Shown in pieces: positions 15,214 through 25,090 of a DNA stretch of 40,997 bases. The stretch comes from a bacterium. Its GTDB lineage: Bacteria; Planctomycetota; J058; JAJDCP01. The first letter of the stretch is position 1. Each line of letters begins with the position of its first letter. Under the pieces are notes generated by a model, which saw only the letters and a program-made list of their open reading frames with translations, searched no databases and had not been told where the DNA came from. The translations under genes were made by a program, and so were the position numbers. Location of the stretch: contig JAUIEM010000022.1 in NCBI GenBank assembly GCA_030428695.1, positions 1-40,997 on the forward strand. The letters run 5' to 3'.

Positions 15214-16758
15214 ATGCGCCGACACCTGTGGGCAAGCTGTCTGCTGCTGAGCCTCGGCCTGGGAATCTCCGCTCAGGACCGCGAGATGCCGGAGGGCGCG
15301 TGGGGCCTGAGCCTCGAGGAGGCGCTGCGCATCGCCCTCGAGCAGAACCTGCAGCTGCAGGCCTCCGAGCTCAGCATCCCGCGCGCCGTCCTCGGTCAGG
15401 ACAGCGCCGAGGCCCCGTTCGATCCGGTCGTCAGCGGTGGAATCAACTACGCGGTCAACCGCGCTCCCTTCTTCTCGACCAACCCCTTCAGCGGCTTGAC
15501 CGCCGGGGAGCTGTCGGTCTCGCAGTCGGAGAACCTGTTCTTCACCGGCTCGCTCGAGAAGACCTGGACCAGCGGCGGAACGACCGGGGTCAGCTACAAC
15601 CTGACCCGGACGAAAACCGAGAACCAGTTCTCCCTCAACCCGAGCTACACCCCCTCGATCGCCCTGACCGGCCGCCAGCCGCTCTTGAAGAACGCCTGGT
15701 TTGACAGGAACACCGAGGGCATCCAGCTCGCCGAGAAGCAGGTCACCTCCGCCCAGCTCGGTTACGAGAGCCAGGCGATCGACACCGCCGCCACGGTCGA
15801 GAGCGAGTACTACGAGCTGGTCTTCGCCTACGAGAACATCCTCGTCCAACGCAAGGTGCTCGACGTCGCCGAGTCCTCCCACGTGCGCACGGTCTCCTTC
15901 ATCGCCGCCGGGCTGCAGGCCCCGGCCGACAGCATCGACAGCAGCAGCTTCGTCGCCGAGGCCCGGGCCCGGCTCCAGATCGCCGAGCTCGCCCTGCTCA
16001 ACGCCCGCGACTCGTTGCTCTCGCTGCTGCACGCGAAGCCAGAGCTCGCCGACTGGAACGTCCAGATCTGGCCGATGGATCGGGCCGTCGACATCCCGGC
16101 GCTGCCCGAGCTCGACGAGGACCGCGCGCTGAGCATCGCGCTCGAGAACCGGCCCGACTACCGCTCGGCGGAGGTCGACATCCAGAGCCGGGAGATCTCC
16201 CTGCGGGCGCGGGACAACGAGCTCCTCCCGCAGCTCGACCTGACCGCCTCGTGGACCTGGTTCGGGCTCGGGAACACCCGCTACAACTCCCACGACGCGC
16301 TGTTCGACGGGCGCTTCTACGAGATCGCGGTCGGCCTGGAGCTCACCTACCCGATCTTCAATCGCGAGGCCGAGTCGAACTACCAGATCGCCGAGATCGA
16401 CCTCGACATCGCCAAGCGCAACCTGCACGCCCTGCGCCAGACGATCATCTTCGAGGTGCGCACCGGCCTCCGTGCGCTGCGCAGCGCACGGGCCGCACTC
16501 GATGAGTCGGTCGCGGCACGGCGCCGGGCCGAGGCCGAGCTCGACCTGCGCCGGACCCGGGTCGAGGCCCAGTTCGACACGCCCTTCGAGGTGCGCCAGG
16601 CAGAGGAGGCCTTCGTCCAGGCCGAGGCCGCCGTGCTGCGCGCGAAGATCGACATGTACAAGGCCCAGACCGAGCTCGAGCGGCGCATGGGCACCCTGCT
16701 CGACAGCCACGGGATCCGGCTGAGCTATCCCGAGGGGCTTCCGGCCCCGCAGCCCTAG
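15214..16758 (+). CDS. TolC-family outer-membrane efflux protein
   Basis: 514 residues from ATG 15214, after AGGAG; an upstream TTG in frame lacks a ribosome-binding site. A signal peptide ends near residue 20 (LGLGISA, cleavage before QD). The two OEP repeats are visible: 'LSLEEALRIALEQNLQLQASE' opens the first, with a coiled helical region rich in Glu/Ala; the second runs from 'DRALSIALENRPDYRSAEVDI' to 'VRQAEEAFVQAEAAVLRAKIDMYKAQTELERRMGTLL' (quoted in part). TolC proteins form trimeric outer-membrane channels for tripartite efflux or type I secretion. No inner-membrane pump or adaptor lies next to it, which is unusual. It supports a Gram-negative envelope. ligA starts 9 bp after its stop. 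Confidence 0.93.
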   Translation: MRRHLWASCLLLSLGLGISAQDREMPEGAWGLSLEEALRIALEQNLQLQASELSIPRAVLGQDSAEAPFDPVVSGGINYAVNRAPFFSTNPFSGLTAGELSVSQSENLFFTGSLEKTWTSGGTTGVSYNLTRTKTENQFSLNPSYTPSIALTGRQPLLKNAWFDRNTEGIQLAEKQVTSAQLGYESQAIDTAATVESEYYELVFAYENILVQRKVLDVAESSHVRTVSFIAAGLQAPADSIDSSSFVAEARARLQIAELALLNARDSLLSLLHAKPELADWNVQIWPMDRAVDIPALPELDEDRALSIALENRPDYRSAEVDIQSREISLRARDNELLPQLDLTASWTWFGLGNTRYNSHDALFDGRFYEIAVGLELTYPIFNREAESNYQIAEIDLDIAKRNLHALRQTIIFEVRTGLRALRSARAALDESVAARRRAEAELDLRRTRVEAQFDTPFEVRQAEEAFVQAEAAVLRAKIDMYKAQTELERRMGTLLDSHGIRLSYPEGLPAPQP

Positions 16759-18732
<1,974 letters not shown>

Positions 18733-18741
18733 GCTCTGGGC

Positions 18742-18888
18742 TTGTCAGGCCACGAATCCTCGTTTTCGCTGGCCCTCGCCGCCGCTGGCTGCGTCGCTCG
18801 TCGCCCGAATACAGCCCGTATGCGAGCTCCTCGCTCCTTGCCATCGACGACGATGCCTCACCGAAAGCAAGGATTTGTTGCCTGACAG
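18742..18888. repeat. 147-bp imperfect palindrome, MITE/REP-like element
   Basis: The two halves are imperfect reverse complements about a centre at 18815 (ATAC-AGCCC-GTAT). The left end reads TTGTCAGGCCACGAATCCT and the right end, reverse-complemented, reads CTGTCAGGCAACAAATCCT; matching continues through TTTCG and the CGnCGnCGnTGGC block. It begins 10 bp after ligA and has no coding content. The length, symmetry and position fit a miniature inverted-repeat element or a REP doublet; no second copy is in this window. As RNA it would fold into a long hairpin and could act as a terminator for the ligA run. Confidence 0.75.
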
Positions 18889-18910
18889 TCCCTTTGGCGG
18901 TCGATATGGT
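18882..18910 (+). promoter_or_regulatory. Sigma70-like promoter for the LapA-like gene
   Basis: CTGACA (18882-18887, 5 of 6), 17-bp spacer, TATGGT (18905-18910, 4 of 6). The -35 lies inside the right end of the palindromic element. Transcription would start near 18917, giving a leader of about 113 nt. Confidence 0.5.
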
Positions 18911-18995
18911 AGCTGTGGAGTCGTCCCCGCGGACCGGCCGAAAATGTGGCGAAGTGCGACAGCCGTTGCAATCTGCCACACAAAATCCCCAAAAA

Positions 18996-19023
18996 CTGAC
19001 AGGTTTCGTGGAATTGTCAGGAG
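18996..19023 (+). promoter_or_regulatory. Inverted repeat touching the ribosome-binding site of the LapA-like gene
   Basis: CTGACA (18996-19001) and TGTCAG (19015-19020) can pair around a 13-nt loop; the 3' arm overlaps the first bases of AGGAG (19019-19023). It could modulate translation, or be an operator-like dyad. Confidence 0.3.
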
Positions 19024-19029
19024 CTCTCT

Positions 19030-19275
19030 GTGTCTCACAAACGCCTCGCCGTGCTCTCGGTGCTGATCATCTCGATCTTCCTCTTCATCATCCAGAACCA
19101 GGGTCCCGTCACGATGTGGCTGTTGTTCTGGCAAGTCGGTCTTGCGGGCTACTGGTGGGTGATTCTGCTGGTCAGCCTCGGCTTCGTGCTCGGCTTCTTC
19201 ACCTCCTGGTTCTACCTCGTGCGCCCGAAAGCGAAGCAGCTCGAAGAGGTGGAGAAGGGAGAGGCTCCAACCTAA
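19030..19275 (+). CDS. LapA-domain (DUF1049-like) small membrane protein
   Basis: 81 residues from a GTG start with AGGAG seven bases upstream. The architecture is that of LapA/YciS-like proteins: a short basic N-terminus (MSHKRLAVL), transmembrane helix 1 (about residues 7-23), the conserved 'FIIQNQGPVTMWLLFW' turn, transmembrane helix 2 (about 42-63, with 'SLGFVLGFFTSWFYL'), and a charged C-terminal tail (RPKAKQLEEVEKGEAP). In Enterobacteria LapA works with LapB in lipopolysaccharide control, but this short form occurs widely and no lapB-like gene is here, so the function is open. It stands alone between the palindromic element and the 375-bp region before the aminotransferase. Confidence 0.8.
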   Translation: MSHKRLAVLSVLIISIFLFIIQNQGPVTMWLLFWQVGLAGYWWVILLVSLGFVLGFFTSWFYLVRPKAKQLEEVEKGEAPT

Positions 19276-19354
19276 GGCGAGCCAGCCCAACGGTTTCCCA
19301 CACCGCTGCAACATCACGGCGAATGCGTGTCGTCCCGACGCTCTGATTAAATAG

Positions 19355-19412
19355 AAAAAACAGACGCAAGCGGTTGGGGGAAGTGAAGGTGGGGAATTCC
19401 CGCTCGCGTCTG
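19355..19412 (-). terminator. Minus-strand terminator-like hairpin
   Basis: CAGACGC-A-AGCGG (19361-19373) pairs with CCGCT-C-GCGTCTG (19400-19412): 12 base pairs with one mismatch and a 26-nt loop. Directly left of it is AAAAAA, so on the minus strand the stem is followed by six Ts, as in an intrinsic terminator. No minus-strand gene is known to run into it. Confidence 0.4.
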
Positions 19413-19585
19413 CCTGTGTGTGGGGTCGGAAGTCGGTGTGAGACGGACTTTCTTCTCCACGCTATTTACAGGCAGCAAAGGCTATGCCGTTGTTCTCGAC
19501 GGCCTGCCGGGCTGCCCCACCCCGTCCGTGCGTGTCAATTTGGCACAAGCACGCTTCGCCCCCCGCGCCAGCTTGCTGTCGGCGA

Positions 19586-19614
19586 TTGCAAATGGCCCCG
19601 CCGCCTGGCATGAT
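19586..19614 (+). promoter_or_regulatory. Sigma70-like promoter for the aminotransferase
   Basis: TTGCAA (19586-19591), 17-bp spacer, CATGAT (19609-19614), the latter preceded by TGG as in an extended -10. Transcription would start near 19621, 30 nt before the GTG. The string GCATGATGGG also occurs before the sensor kinase gene at 26064. Confidence 0.45.
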
Positions 19615-19650
19615 GGGCGGTCGCATCCCCTACCACGCCCGGAGGTCGCC

Positions 19651-20964
19651 GTGAGCGCAAGCGCGAAACAGCACGTCTTCTATCCCTGGAGCCGCCAGGC
19701 TGACCTGTCCCCCGCGGAGGTCGTCCAGGCCTCCGGCTGCACCCTGACCCTGAAGGATGGCCGCGAGCTCTTCGACTTCTCCTCCCAGCTGATCTGCGTC
19801 AACGCGGGCCACGGACAGCAGGAGATCCTCGACGGCATCCGCGCCCAGCTCGACCGCTTCGTGTACGTCGCTCCGTCCTTCGCGACCGGCCCGAAGCTCG
19901 ACCTCGCGCGGATGGTCGCGGAGCGCTCGCCCGGCGATCTCGACAAGGTGTTCTTCACCAACGGCGGGGCCGACGCGATCGAGAACGCGGTCAAAATGGC
20001 CCGACGCCTGACCGGCCGCCACAAGGTGCTGACGCGCTACCGCTCCTACCACGGCGGAACCTACGGAGCGCTGAGCCTGTCGGGCGATCCGCGCCACCAC
20101 GCCAGCGGCGTGGGCATCCCGGGCGTGGTGCACGTCCTCGACCCGTACTGCTACCGCTGCCCGTTCGCGCTCGAGTATCCGTCCTGCGGGCTGCAGTGTG
20201 CCTCCCACGTCGAGCACATCGTCGCCCTCGAGGGGCCGGAGAACGTCGCCGCGATCCTGATGGAGCCGATCACCGGCACCAACGGCGTCATCATCCCGCC
20301 CCCGGACTACTACAAGCGCATCCGCGAGCTGTGCGACCGGCACGGCATCCTGCTGATTATCGACGAGGTGATGACCGGCTTCGGGCGCACCGGGAAGTGG
20401 TTCGCGATCGAGCACTTCGGGGTCGTCCCCGACCTGCTGGTGATGGCGAAGGGCCTGACCAGCGCCTACGCGCCGCTCGGCGCCGTCGCAGTACGCGCCC
20501 CCCACGCCGCCCGGCTCGACGAGCTGGTGCTCGACAACGGCCTGACCTACAGCGGACACCCGCTCGCCTGCGCCGCGGGGGTCGCGACCCTCGAGTTCTA
20601 CGAGCGCCACCAGCTGATCGAGCGGGCCGCCGGTATGGAGGCGTACTGGCTCGGCAAGCTCGAGGAGCTGAAAGAGCGGCACCCGTGCGTCGGCGACGTG
20701 CGCGGCCGCGGCCTGTTCGGCGTGCTCGAGCTGACCAGCGACCGCGCCTCCCGCGCCGAGCTGGTGCCCTGGAACGCCCAGGGAGAGGCGAACGCGCCGG
20801 CGAACGCGATCAAGAAGAAGCTGATGGAGGCGGGGCTGTTCACCCTGCTGCGCTGGAGCTTCCTCTTCCTCGCCCCACCCCTGACCGTGACCGAGGCCGA
20901 GCTCGACGACGCCTTCGCGAAGCTCGACGAGGTGCTCCGCTTCGCCGACGGCTTCTGCGCCTGA
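19651..20964 (+). CDS. Class III PLP-dependent aminotransferase
   Basis: 437 residues. GTG 19651 is chosen because GGAGGT lies six bases upstream; the frame is open further left but without protein-like content. Motifs of fold-type I class III enzymes appear in order: 'DFSSQLICVNAGHG', 'VFFTNGGADAIENAVKMAR' (cofactor phosphate binding), 'RYRSYHGGTYGALS', 'IDEVMTGFGRTGKWFA' with the ring-stacking Asp, 'MAKGLTSAYAPLGA' with the Schiff-base Lys, and 'TYSGHPLACAAG'. It transfers an amino group between an omega-amine or amino acid and a keto acid. A Cys-rich stretch (DPYCYRCPFALEYPSCGLQC) near residue 165-185 is shared with a subgroup of taurine/omega-amino-acid-type enzymes; the substrate is not determined. 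The following membrane-protein gene starts 9 bp later. Confidence 0.93.
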   Translation: MSASAKQHVFYPWSRQADLSPAEVVQASGCTLTLKDGRELFDFSSQLICVNAGHGQQEILDGIRAQLDRFVYVAPSFATGPKLDLARMVAERSPGDLDKVFFTNGGADAIENAVKMARRLTGRHKVLTRYRSYHGGTYGALSLSGDPRHHASGVGIPGVVHVLDPYCYRCPFALEYPSCGLQCASHVEHIVALEGPENVAAILMEPITGTNGVIIPPPDYYKRIRELCDRHGILLIIDEVMTGFGRTGKWFAIEHFGVVPDLLVMAKGLTSAYAPLGAVAVRAPHAARLDELVLDNGLTYSGHPLACAAGVATLEFYERHQLIERAAGMEAYWLGKLEELKERHPCVGDVRGRGLFGVLELTSDRASRAELVPWNAQGEANAPANAIKKKLMEAGLFTLLRWSFLFLAPPLTVTEAELDDAFAKLDEVLRFADGFCA

Positions 20965-20973
20965 TCGCGGAAC

Positions 20974-21933
20974 GTGGACAGCAGCAGCTTCGAAGTCCTC
21001 GCCAATCCGCCCCCGGTCGGGCAGGGCGGCTCCGCGATCATGCGCCGGACCGTCCAACCGCGCATCGTGACCCGGACGGGTCCGCTGTCCGCCGTCGTCA
21101 CCGCCCTGATCGCCGTGCGCGCCGAAGACCGCCGCACCGAGCGGCGCGTGGTCGCCTTCCGCGCGGTCGTCGCGATCGGCCTGACCGCGGCCCTGACCTG
21201 CACCGCGGCGGCGCTGCTGACCGGGCGGCCGTACCTGCTGCTCGGCTTTCCCTTCGGCATCTTCCTCGCCGCCTTCGCGATCCGCGGCTTCCTCACCGAG
21301 GCGCAGCGCGACCTCGATGACCGGCGCCTCAGCCACGCCCTCGGCATCCTGCGGAACCTGACGCCGGACGTCGATCCCGCGCGCCGGGTGCAGCTCTTCC
21401 TCGACCTGCGCGAGCCCTACCAGTTGCAGCGCCTGCCCGCGACGCTCGAGAAGACCTACACCGGGCGCCATCGCTTCCCCTGGCTGCAGATCACCCTGCC
21501 GCTCGCCGTCGGGGCGCGCCTCGACATCCGCATCGTCGCCAAGGGCACGATCGCCGAGACCATGAGCCTGTCACCGGCCGGGCGCGTGCGCCTCGACCGG
21601 GAAGAGCAGTGGCAGGAGACCCTCGAGATCCGCGTCACCCGCGACGCCCCGGGGGGCTGGACGACGAAGCCGAATCCGCCGCGCTTCCCCAAGGACGTCA
21701 GCCTCGACGGGCTCGAGTCCGAGGGGCGCAAGGCGGTGCTGCGCGCGTCCGCTCCGAAGTTCACCAAGGTCGTCAAGAAGACCGTGCTGACCGACGGCTC
21801 CTCGCGTCGGCTGCGCTGGGAGAAGGTGATCGAGGTGCTCGCCTGGACGCTCAACCAGCTCGAGTGGGACTACGGGCAGGAACCGCCCGCGCGGCCCGAG
21901 CCCCCGGCGCCGATGCCGAGCGGGATGGCCTAG
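20974..21933 (+). CDS. Membrane-anchored protein of unknown function
   Basis: 319 residues from a GTG start 9 bp after the aminotransferase stop, so probably co-transcribed with it. I recognise no family. A basic N-terminal region (residues 1-60) is followed by two adjacent hydrophobic segments at about 62-83 and 88-105 (LLLGFPFGIFLAAFAI). The remaining 210 residues look soluble and beta-rich: 'RRVQLFLDLREPYQLQRLP', 'FPWLQITLPLAVGARLDIRIVAKGTI', and a basic stretch 'APKFTKVVKKTVLTDGSSRRLRWEKV' (quoted in part), ending in a Pro-rich tail. Both flanks of the membrane pair are probably cytoplasmic. The conserved neighbour might point to function but nothing in the protein links it to aminotransfer. 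Confidence 0.75.
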   Translation: MDSSSFEVLANPPPVGQGGSAIMRRTVQPRIVTRTGPLSAVVTALIAVRAEDRRTERRVVAFRAVVAIGLTAALTCTAAALLTGRPYLLLGFPFGIFLAAFAIRGFLTEAQRDLDDRRLSHALGILRNLTPDVDPARRVQLFLDLREPYQLQRLPATLEKTYTGRHRFPWLQITLPLAVGARLDIRIVAKGTIAETMSLSPAGRVRLDREEQWQETLEIRVTRDAPGGWTTKPNPPRFPKDVSLDGLESEGRKAVLRASAPKFTKVVKKTVLTDGSSRRLRWEKVIEVLAWTLNQLEWDYGQEPPARPEPPAPMPSGMA

Positions 21934-21980
21934 CCAGGAAAGCCCGGCCGGAGCACTTGAACAACCCCCGAAAGGACGAA

Positions 21981-22002
21981 GACCCGGCGCGCGCGCCGGG
22001 TC
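21981..22002. terminator. Bidirectional terminator between convergent genes
   Basis: A 22-bp perfect palindrome with GACCCGG at its left end and CCGGGTC at its right, centred between the stops at 21933 (plus) and 22031 (minus). For the minus strand the bases after it are T-rich (TTCGTCCTTT). The GACCCGG arm recurs in the terminator at 33228. Confidence 0.7.
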
Positions 22003-22030
22003 TCGAGGCTGAAGGCCGGGCCGTCCCGCC

Positions 22031-24187
22031 TCAGGCGGTCCGCCGCCGCAGGCCTAGCACCGCGAGCAGCAGCAGGATGCCCGCGCCCCAGGCCGGCGAG
22101 CCCGGCGCCCCGACGCTGCACTCCGCGGAGGAACCGCCCCGGCTCGCGGCCTGCGGGGTGTTGCTGACGTGCTGGGCTCCGCCGAAGTTGCTGCCGCTGA
22201 GCACGGTGCCGATGCCGGTGACGGCGACCGCCTCGACCTGCCCGGGGGTCCCGCCGGCGTCGCTGGTGATGTCGACGCTGGCGGTGATCGTGCCGGCGCT
22301 GGTCGGGTGGAAGCTGACCTCGAAGCTCGCGGAGGTCCCCGGGGCCAACGTCAGCGGCAGGCTCGGCCCGCTGACGATCGAGAACTCGCCGGGGGCGCTG
22401 CTCGCGATCGCGGTGACCACGAGGTCGCTGAGACCGTTGCTGTCGATCCGGAACAGGTGCGGGCTGCTCGCTCCGGTCGAGCCGACGCGGGCCGCGCCGA
22501 AGTCCTGGACCGCGAACAGCGCATAGTCCGGGGCGCCGGGCGCGCCGGAGGCGTCGAGCACGAAGTCCTGGGGCGCGCCGGCCGTCGAGCTGATCCGCAG
22601 GGTGGCGGCGCGGGGACCGACGGCGCTCGGAGCGAAGTCGATCGTGAAGCTGTTCGAGGCGCCCGGGGCCAGGGTCAGGGGCAGACCGGGCAGGCCGAGG
22701 CTGAAGTCGCTGGCATCGTTGCCGATCACCTCGATCGCGCTGACGTCGAGGGGCAGGTTGCCGGTGTTCTCGAGGGTCCAGCTCTGCGGGCCGCTGCTCT
22801 GGGCGAGGGGCACGCTGCCGAGGGTCGCGTTGCCGCCGACGAGCAGGGCCGCCGCCGAGCCGCTCCCGGCCAGCGCGAAGGTGCTCGGAGTGCCGCTGAC
22901 GCCGCCGCTGTTCGAGACCACCTCGAGCTGCGCGCTCCGGGCGCCGGAGGTCGCCGGGGTGAAGGACAGGTCGAAGCTCTCGCTCGCGCCGGGGGCGAGC
23001 GTCGCCGGCAGCGACGGGGCGGCGAGCAGGGCGTAGTCGCCGGCGTGGCTGCCGGACAGGTGCAGCCCGGTCACCGTGAGGTCCGCGGTGCCGGTGTTGG
23101 CGAGCGTCCAGGTCGCGATCGCGGTCTGGCCGACCGCCTGGCCGCCGAAGTCGGTGGTGCCCTGGGCGTCGAGGGCCGGGGTCGGCGAGCCGTCCCCGAC
23201 GACGCCGTAGAGGACGACGTTGTCGAGCCGCCAGGTCCCGCCGGAGCTGCTGGCGCCGCTGCCGGTCAGGACGAGGCGCACGGTGTCGCTGACCGGCCAG
23301 GCCGCCGCGCTCGCCAGGGAGACGCTGTGCATCGGATGGGCGCTGAAGCTGCCGCTGGTCGCGGCGCTGAAGGCCGCCTGGCCGCCGACCGCCAGCTCGA
23401 AGCTGGCCGGACCTGTGCCGGACGCGCGCTCGTCGAAGTCGATGCCGCACAGGGTCAGGGTCTTGCCCGCCGCCGGGACCAGCTCGAGGATGAACGCGTT
23501 GCCCGCCTGCCAGCCGCTCGCCGAGTACGACTCGCCGGAGCTCGGGTCGTTCCCCGCCGGATGGCTCGCGTTGCCGACGAGGGTCCGCAGCGGCAGCACG
23601 GTCAGGCCACTGGCACTGCCCGCCGGCAGGCCGGAGCCGGGCGTGGTCTCGAAGTCGAAGGCCCCGAGCTCCTCGGCGACGATGCGGGCGGGGAGGCTGA
23701 CCGGGAAGGTCAGGCCGGCGGAGGCCGGCACGTCCGCGCTGACGTCGCCCGCGATCGCGATCGCGGCGCCGTGGGTGTCGAGCGGGTCGCCGGAGACGTC
23801 GGCGACGAGCAGCACGCGGCTGGAGTCGGCCAGGTCGATCGGGCTCGCCGAGAAGTCGAACACGTCCGAGCCGGCGGTGAAGTCGCCGACCGCGCCGGAG
23901 GCGAGCAGCTGGTCGTCGACATCGAGCGCGGCAGGGGTGCCGAGGTCGAGGTACAGGCGCAGGTTGGTCAGCGAAGCGGGGCTTCCGCTGCCGGCATGGC
24001 TGAGAGTCAGGGCGCTGACCCGGCCCGAGGGGCCGGTCAACAGCCAGCGGCCGAGGGCCTGGTCCGCGCCGGCGAGAACGCAGGGCGGCGGCTGGACTGC
24101 ATCCGTTTCGATGCGGTACTCCTGGGCGGCGAGCAGGCCCGTCAGGGCGAGAGCGAGTAGGAGTCCGCGGCTCTTCCAGTCGGCCAT
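22031..24187 (-). CDS. Secreted ASH/choice-of-anchor-D repeat protein with Cys-type C-terminal sorting tail
   Basis: 718 residues from ATG 24187, with GGAG eight bases upstream. Signal peptide MADWKSRGLLLALALTGLLAA, cut before QE. Residues about 30-330 are beta-rich and include a segment like the shared domain of the two proteins at 27588 and 30765 ('LTNLRLYLDLGTP...LLVADVSGDP') and a galactose-binding-like part ending 'TWRLDNVVLYG'. Three ASH repeats follow (about 345-445, 450-550, 555-665), each with a 'T-N-TG-DL-V' strand and 'LAPGAS.SF...F.P...G' hallmark. The tail has GGSSAECSVG, then a hydrophobic helix (WGAGILLLLAVLGL) and RRR, as in rhombosortase/myxosortase-type signals. Predicted to be exported and then anchored or processed at the cell surface. 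The ligand is unknown. Confidence 0.9.
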   Translation of the reverse strand: MADWKSRGLLLALALTGLLAAQEYRIETDAVQPPPCVLAGADQALGRWLLTGPSGRVSALTLSHAGSGSPASLTNLRLYLDLGTPAALDVDDQLLASGAVGDFTAGSDVFDFSASPIDLADSSRVLLVADVSGDPLDTHGAAIAIAGDVSADVPASAGLTFPVSLPARIVAEELGAFDFETTPGSGLPAGSASGLTVLPLRTLVGNASHPAGNDPSSGESYSASGWQAGNAFILELVPAAGKTLTLCGIDFDERASGTGPASFELAVGGQAAFSAATSGSFSAHPMHSVSLASAAAWPVSDTVRLVLTGSGASSSGGTWRLDNVVLYGVVGDGSPTPALDAQGTTDFGGQAVGQTAIATWTLANTGTADLTVTGLHLSGSHAGDYALLAAPSLPATLAPGASESFDLSFTPATSGARSAQLEVVSNSGGVSGTPSTFALAGSGSAAALLVGGNATLGSVPLAQSSGPQSWTLENTGNLPLDVSAIEVIGNDASDFSLGLPGLPLTLAPGASNSFTIDFAPSAVGPRAATLRISSTAGAPQDFVLDASGAPGAPDYALFAVQDFGAARVGSTGASSPHLFRIDSNGLSDLVVTAIASSAPGEFSIVSGPSLPLTLAPGTSASFEVSFHPTSAGTITASVDITSDAGGTPGQVEAVAVTGIGTVLSGSNFGGAQHVSNTPQAASRGGSSAECSVGAPGSPAWGAGILLLLAVLGLRRRTA

Positions 24188-24248
24188 GGGGAGGTCTCCG
24201 TGGGATGTTGCGTTGCGCTTTGCCTTCAATTGTGTGTCGTCGAGCGGA

Positions 24249-24277
24249 AGTCTACTCGATCGGTTCCACAATGTCCG
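24249..24277 (-). promoter_or_regulatory. Promoter-like element for the ASH-repeat protein
   Basis: Minus strand: CGGACA (24272-24277), 17-bp spacer, TAGACT (24249-24254); each 4 of 6. It lies in the 180-bp gap after the response regulator gene, about 60 bp before the ATG, so this gene may have its own promoter. Confidence 0.35.
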
Positions 24278-24367
24278 AGACAGTTTCGTGAAGCGTCTGT
24301 GAAGATGCCACCAGACTGCCTCGAACCGTCCCATCGAGAGACGATCTACTGCAACATTTTTCGCAAA

Positions 24368-25090
24368 TCAGGCGGGAGGAGTCGCGACGAAGCGGTAGCC
24401 GACACCGCGCACGGTCAGGAAATGGCGCGGGGAGGAGGGATCGTCCTCGAACGCGCGGCGCAGGCGCACGAGGAAGTTGTCGACGGTGCGGGTGTTGGTC
24501 TCGGAGGAGACCTCCCACACCTCGGTCAGGAGCTTCTCGCGGGTGACGACCTCGCCCTCCCGCTTGAAGAAGTAGCGCAGCAGCTTGAGCTCGAGGGCGG
24601 TCAAGGTCAGGGTCTTGTCGCCCGCGGTCGCCTCGTGGCTGACGAAGTCGACGCGGTTGCCGGCGAAGGTGTAGCTGGTCATCACCTGCGGCGCCGACAG
24701 CTCGCCGTCGGAGCTGCCGTCCCAGCGCCGCCGCCGCAGGATCGCGGCGATGCGCGCGAGCAGCTCGTCGAGGGCGAACGGCTTGGTGATGTAGTCGTCC
24801 CCGCCCGCGTCGAGGCCCATCACGATGTCGTCGGGGGTGCCCTTGGCGGTCAGGAACAGGACGGGCGTCAGGTCGCCTGCGGCCCGCAGCTCACGGCACA
24901 GGTCGAAGCCGCTGCCGTCCGGCAGCATCACGTCGAAGATCAACAGCTCGCTGTCGGCCGCGGGCAGACACTCGCGCGCCTCGGCCAGGTTGCGGGCGGC
25001 GACCACGGTGTAGCCCGCCTTCTCGAGGTTGAAGGTCAGGGCGAAGGCGAGGTGGTCCTCATCCTCGAGCAGAAACAGCCGCGACGGCAT
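24368..25090 (-). CDS. OmpR/PhoB-family response regulator
   Basis: 240 residues; ATG 25090 has GAGGAGG upstream and overlaps the end of the sensor kinase gene by 32 bp, a clear sign of coupled translation. Receiver domain: acidic pair E9/D10, phospho-acceptor D53 (LIFDVMLPDGSG), T81 (LFLTAKG) and K103 (ITKPFA). The C-terminal winged helix begins near residue 140 and contains 'LTLTALELKLLRYFFKREGEVVTREKLL' and 'TRTVDNFLVRLRRAFEDDP...GVGYRFV' (quoted in part). The protein binds DNA when phosphorylated by its partner kinase. Likely targets include neighbouring genes: the desaturase upstream or the ASH-repeat protein downstream, but no operator is identified. Confidence 0.97.
   Translation of the reverse strand: MPSRLFLLEDEDHLAFALTFNLEKAGYTVVAARNLAEARECLPAADSELLIFDVMLPDGSGFDLCRELRAAGDLTPVLFLTAKGTPDDIVMGLDAGGDDYITKPFALDELLARIAAILRRRRWDGSSDGELSAPQVMTSYTFAGNRVDFVSHEATAGDKTLTLTALELKLLRYFFKREGEVVTREKLLTEVWEVSSETNTRTVDNFLVRLRRAFEDDPSSPRHFLTVRGVGYRFVATPPA

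Larger units (their letters stand above)
19276..19650. other. Intergenic region before the aminotransferase
   Basis: About 375 bp without a supported gene. It is less GC-rich than its surroundings near 19345-19480 and contains the large-loop hairpin at 19361-19412 and a promoter-like pair at 19586-19614. An upstream in-frame extension of the aminotransferase frame from 19420 looks non-coding. Confidence 0.6.

Noticed and set aside
19440..19465. Minus-strand GAAGAAAGTCCG resembling the RNase P RNA 'GAGGAAAGTCC' core (also near 11608 on plus)
   Set aside because: No other conserved RNase P segments are present, and the 11608 case lies inside the permease coding sequence.
19544..19562. TTGGCACAAGCACGC as a sigma54 promoter
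   Set aside because: The GG and GC elements are not at the required spacing.
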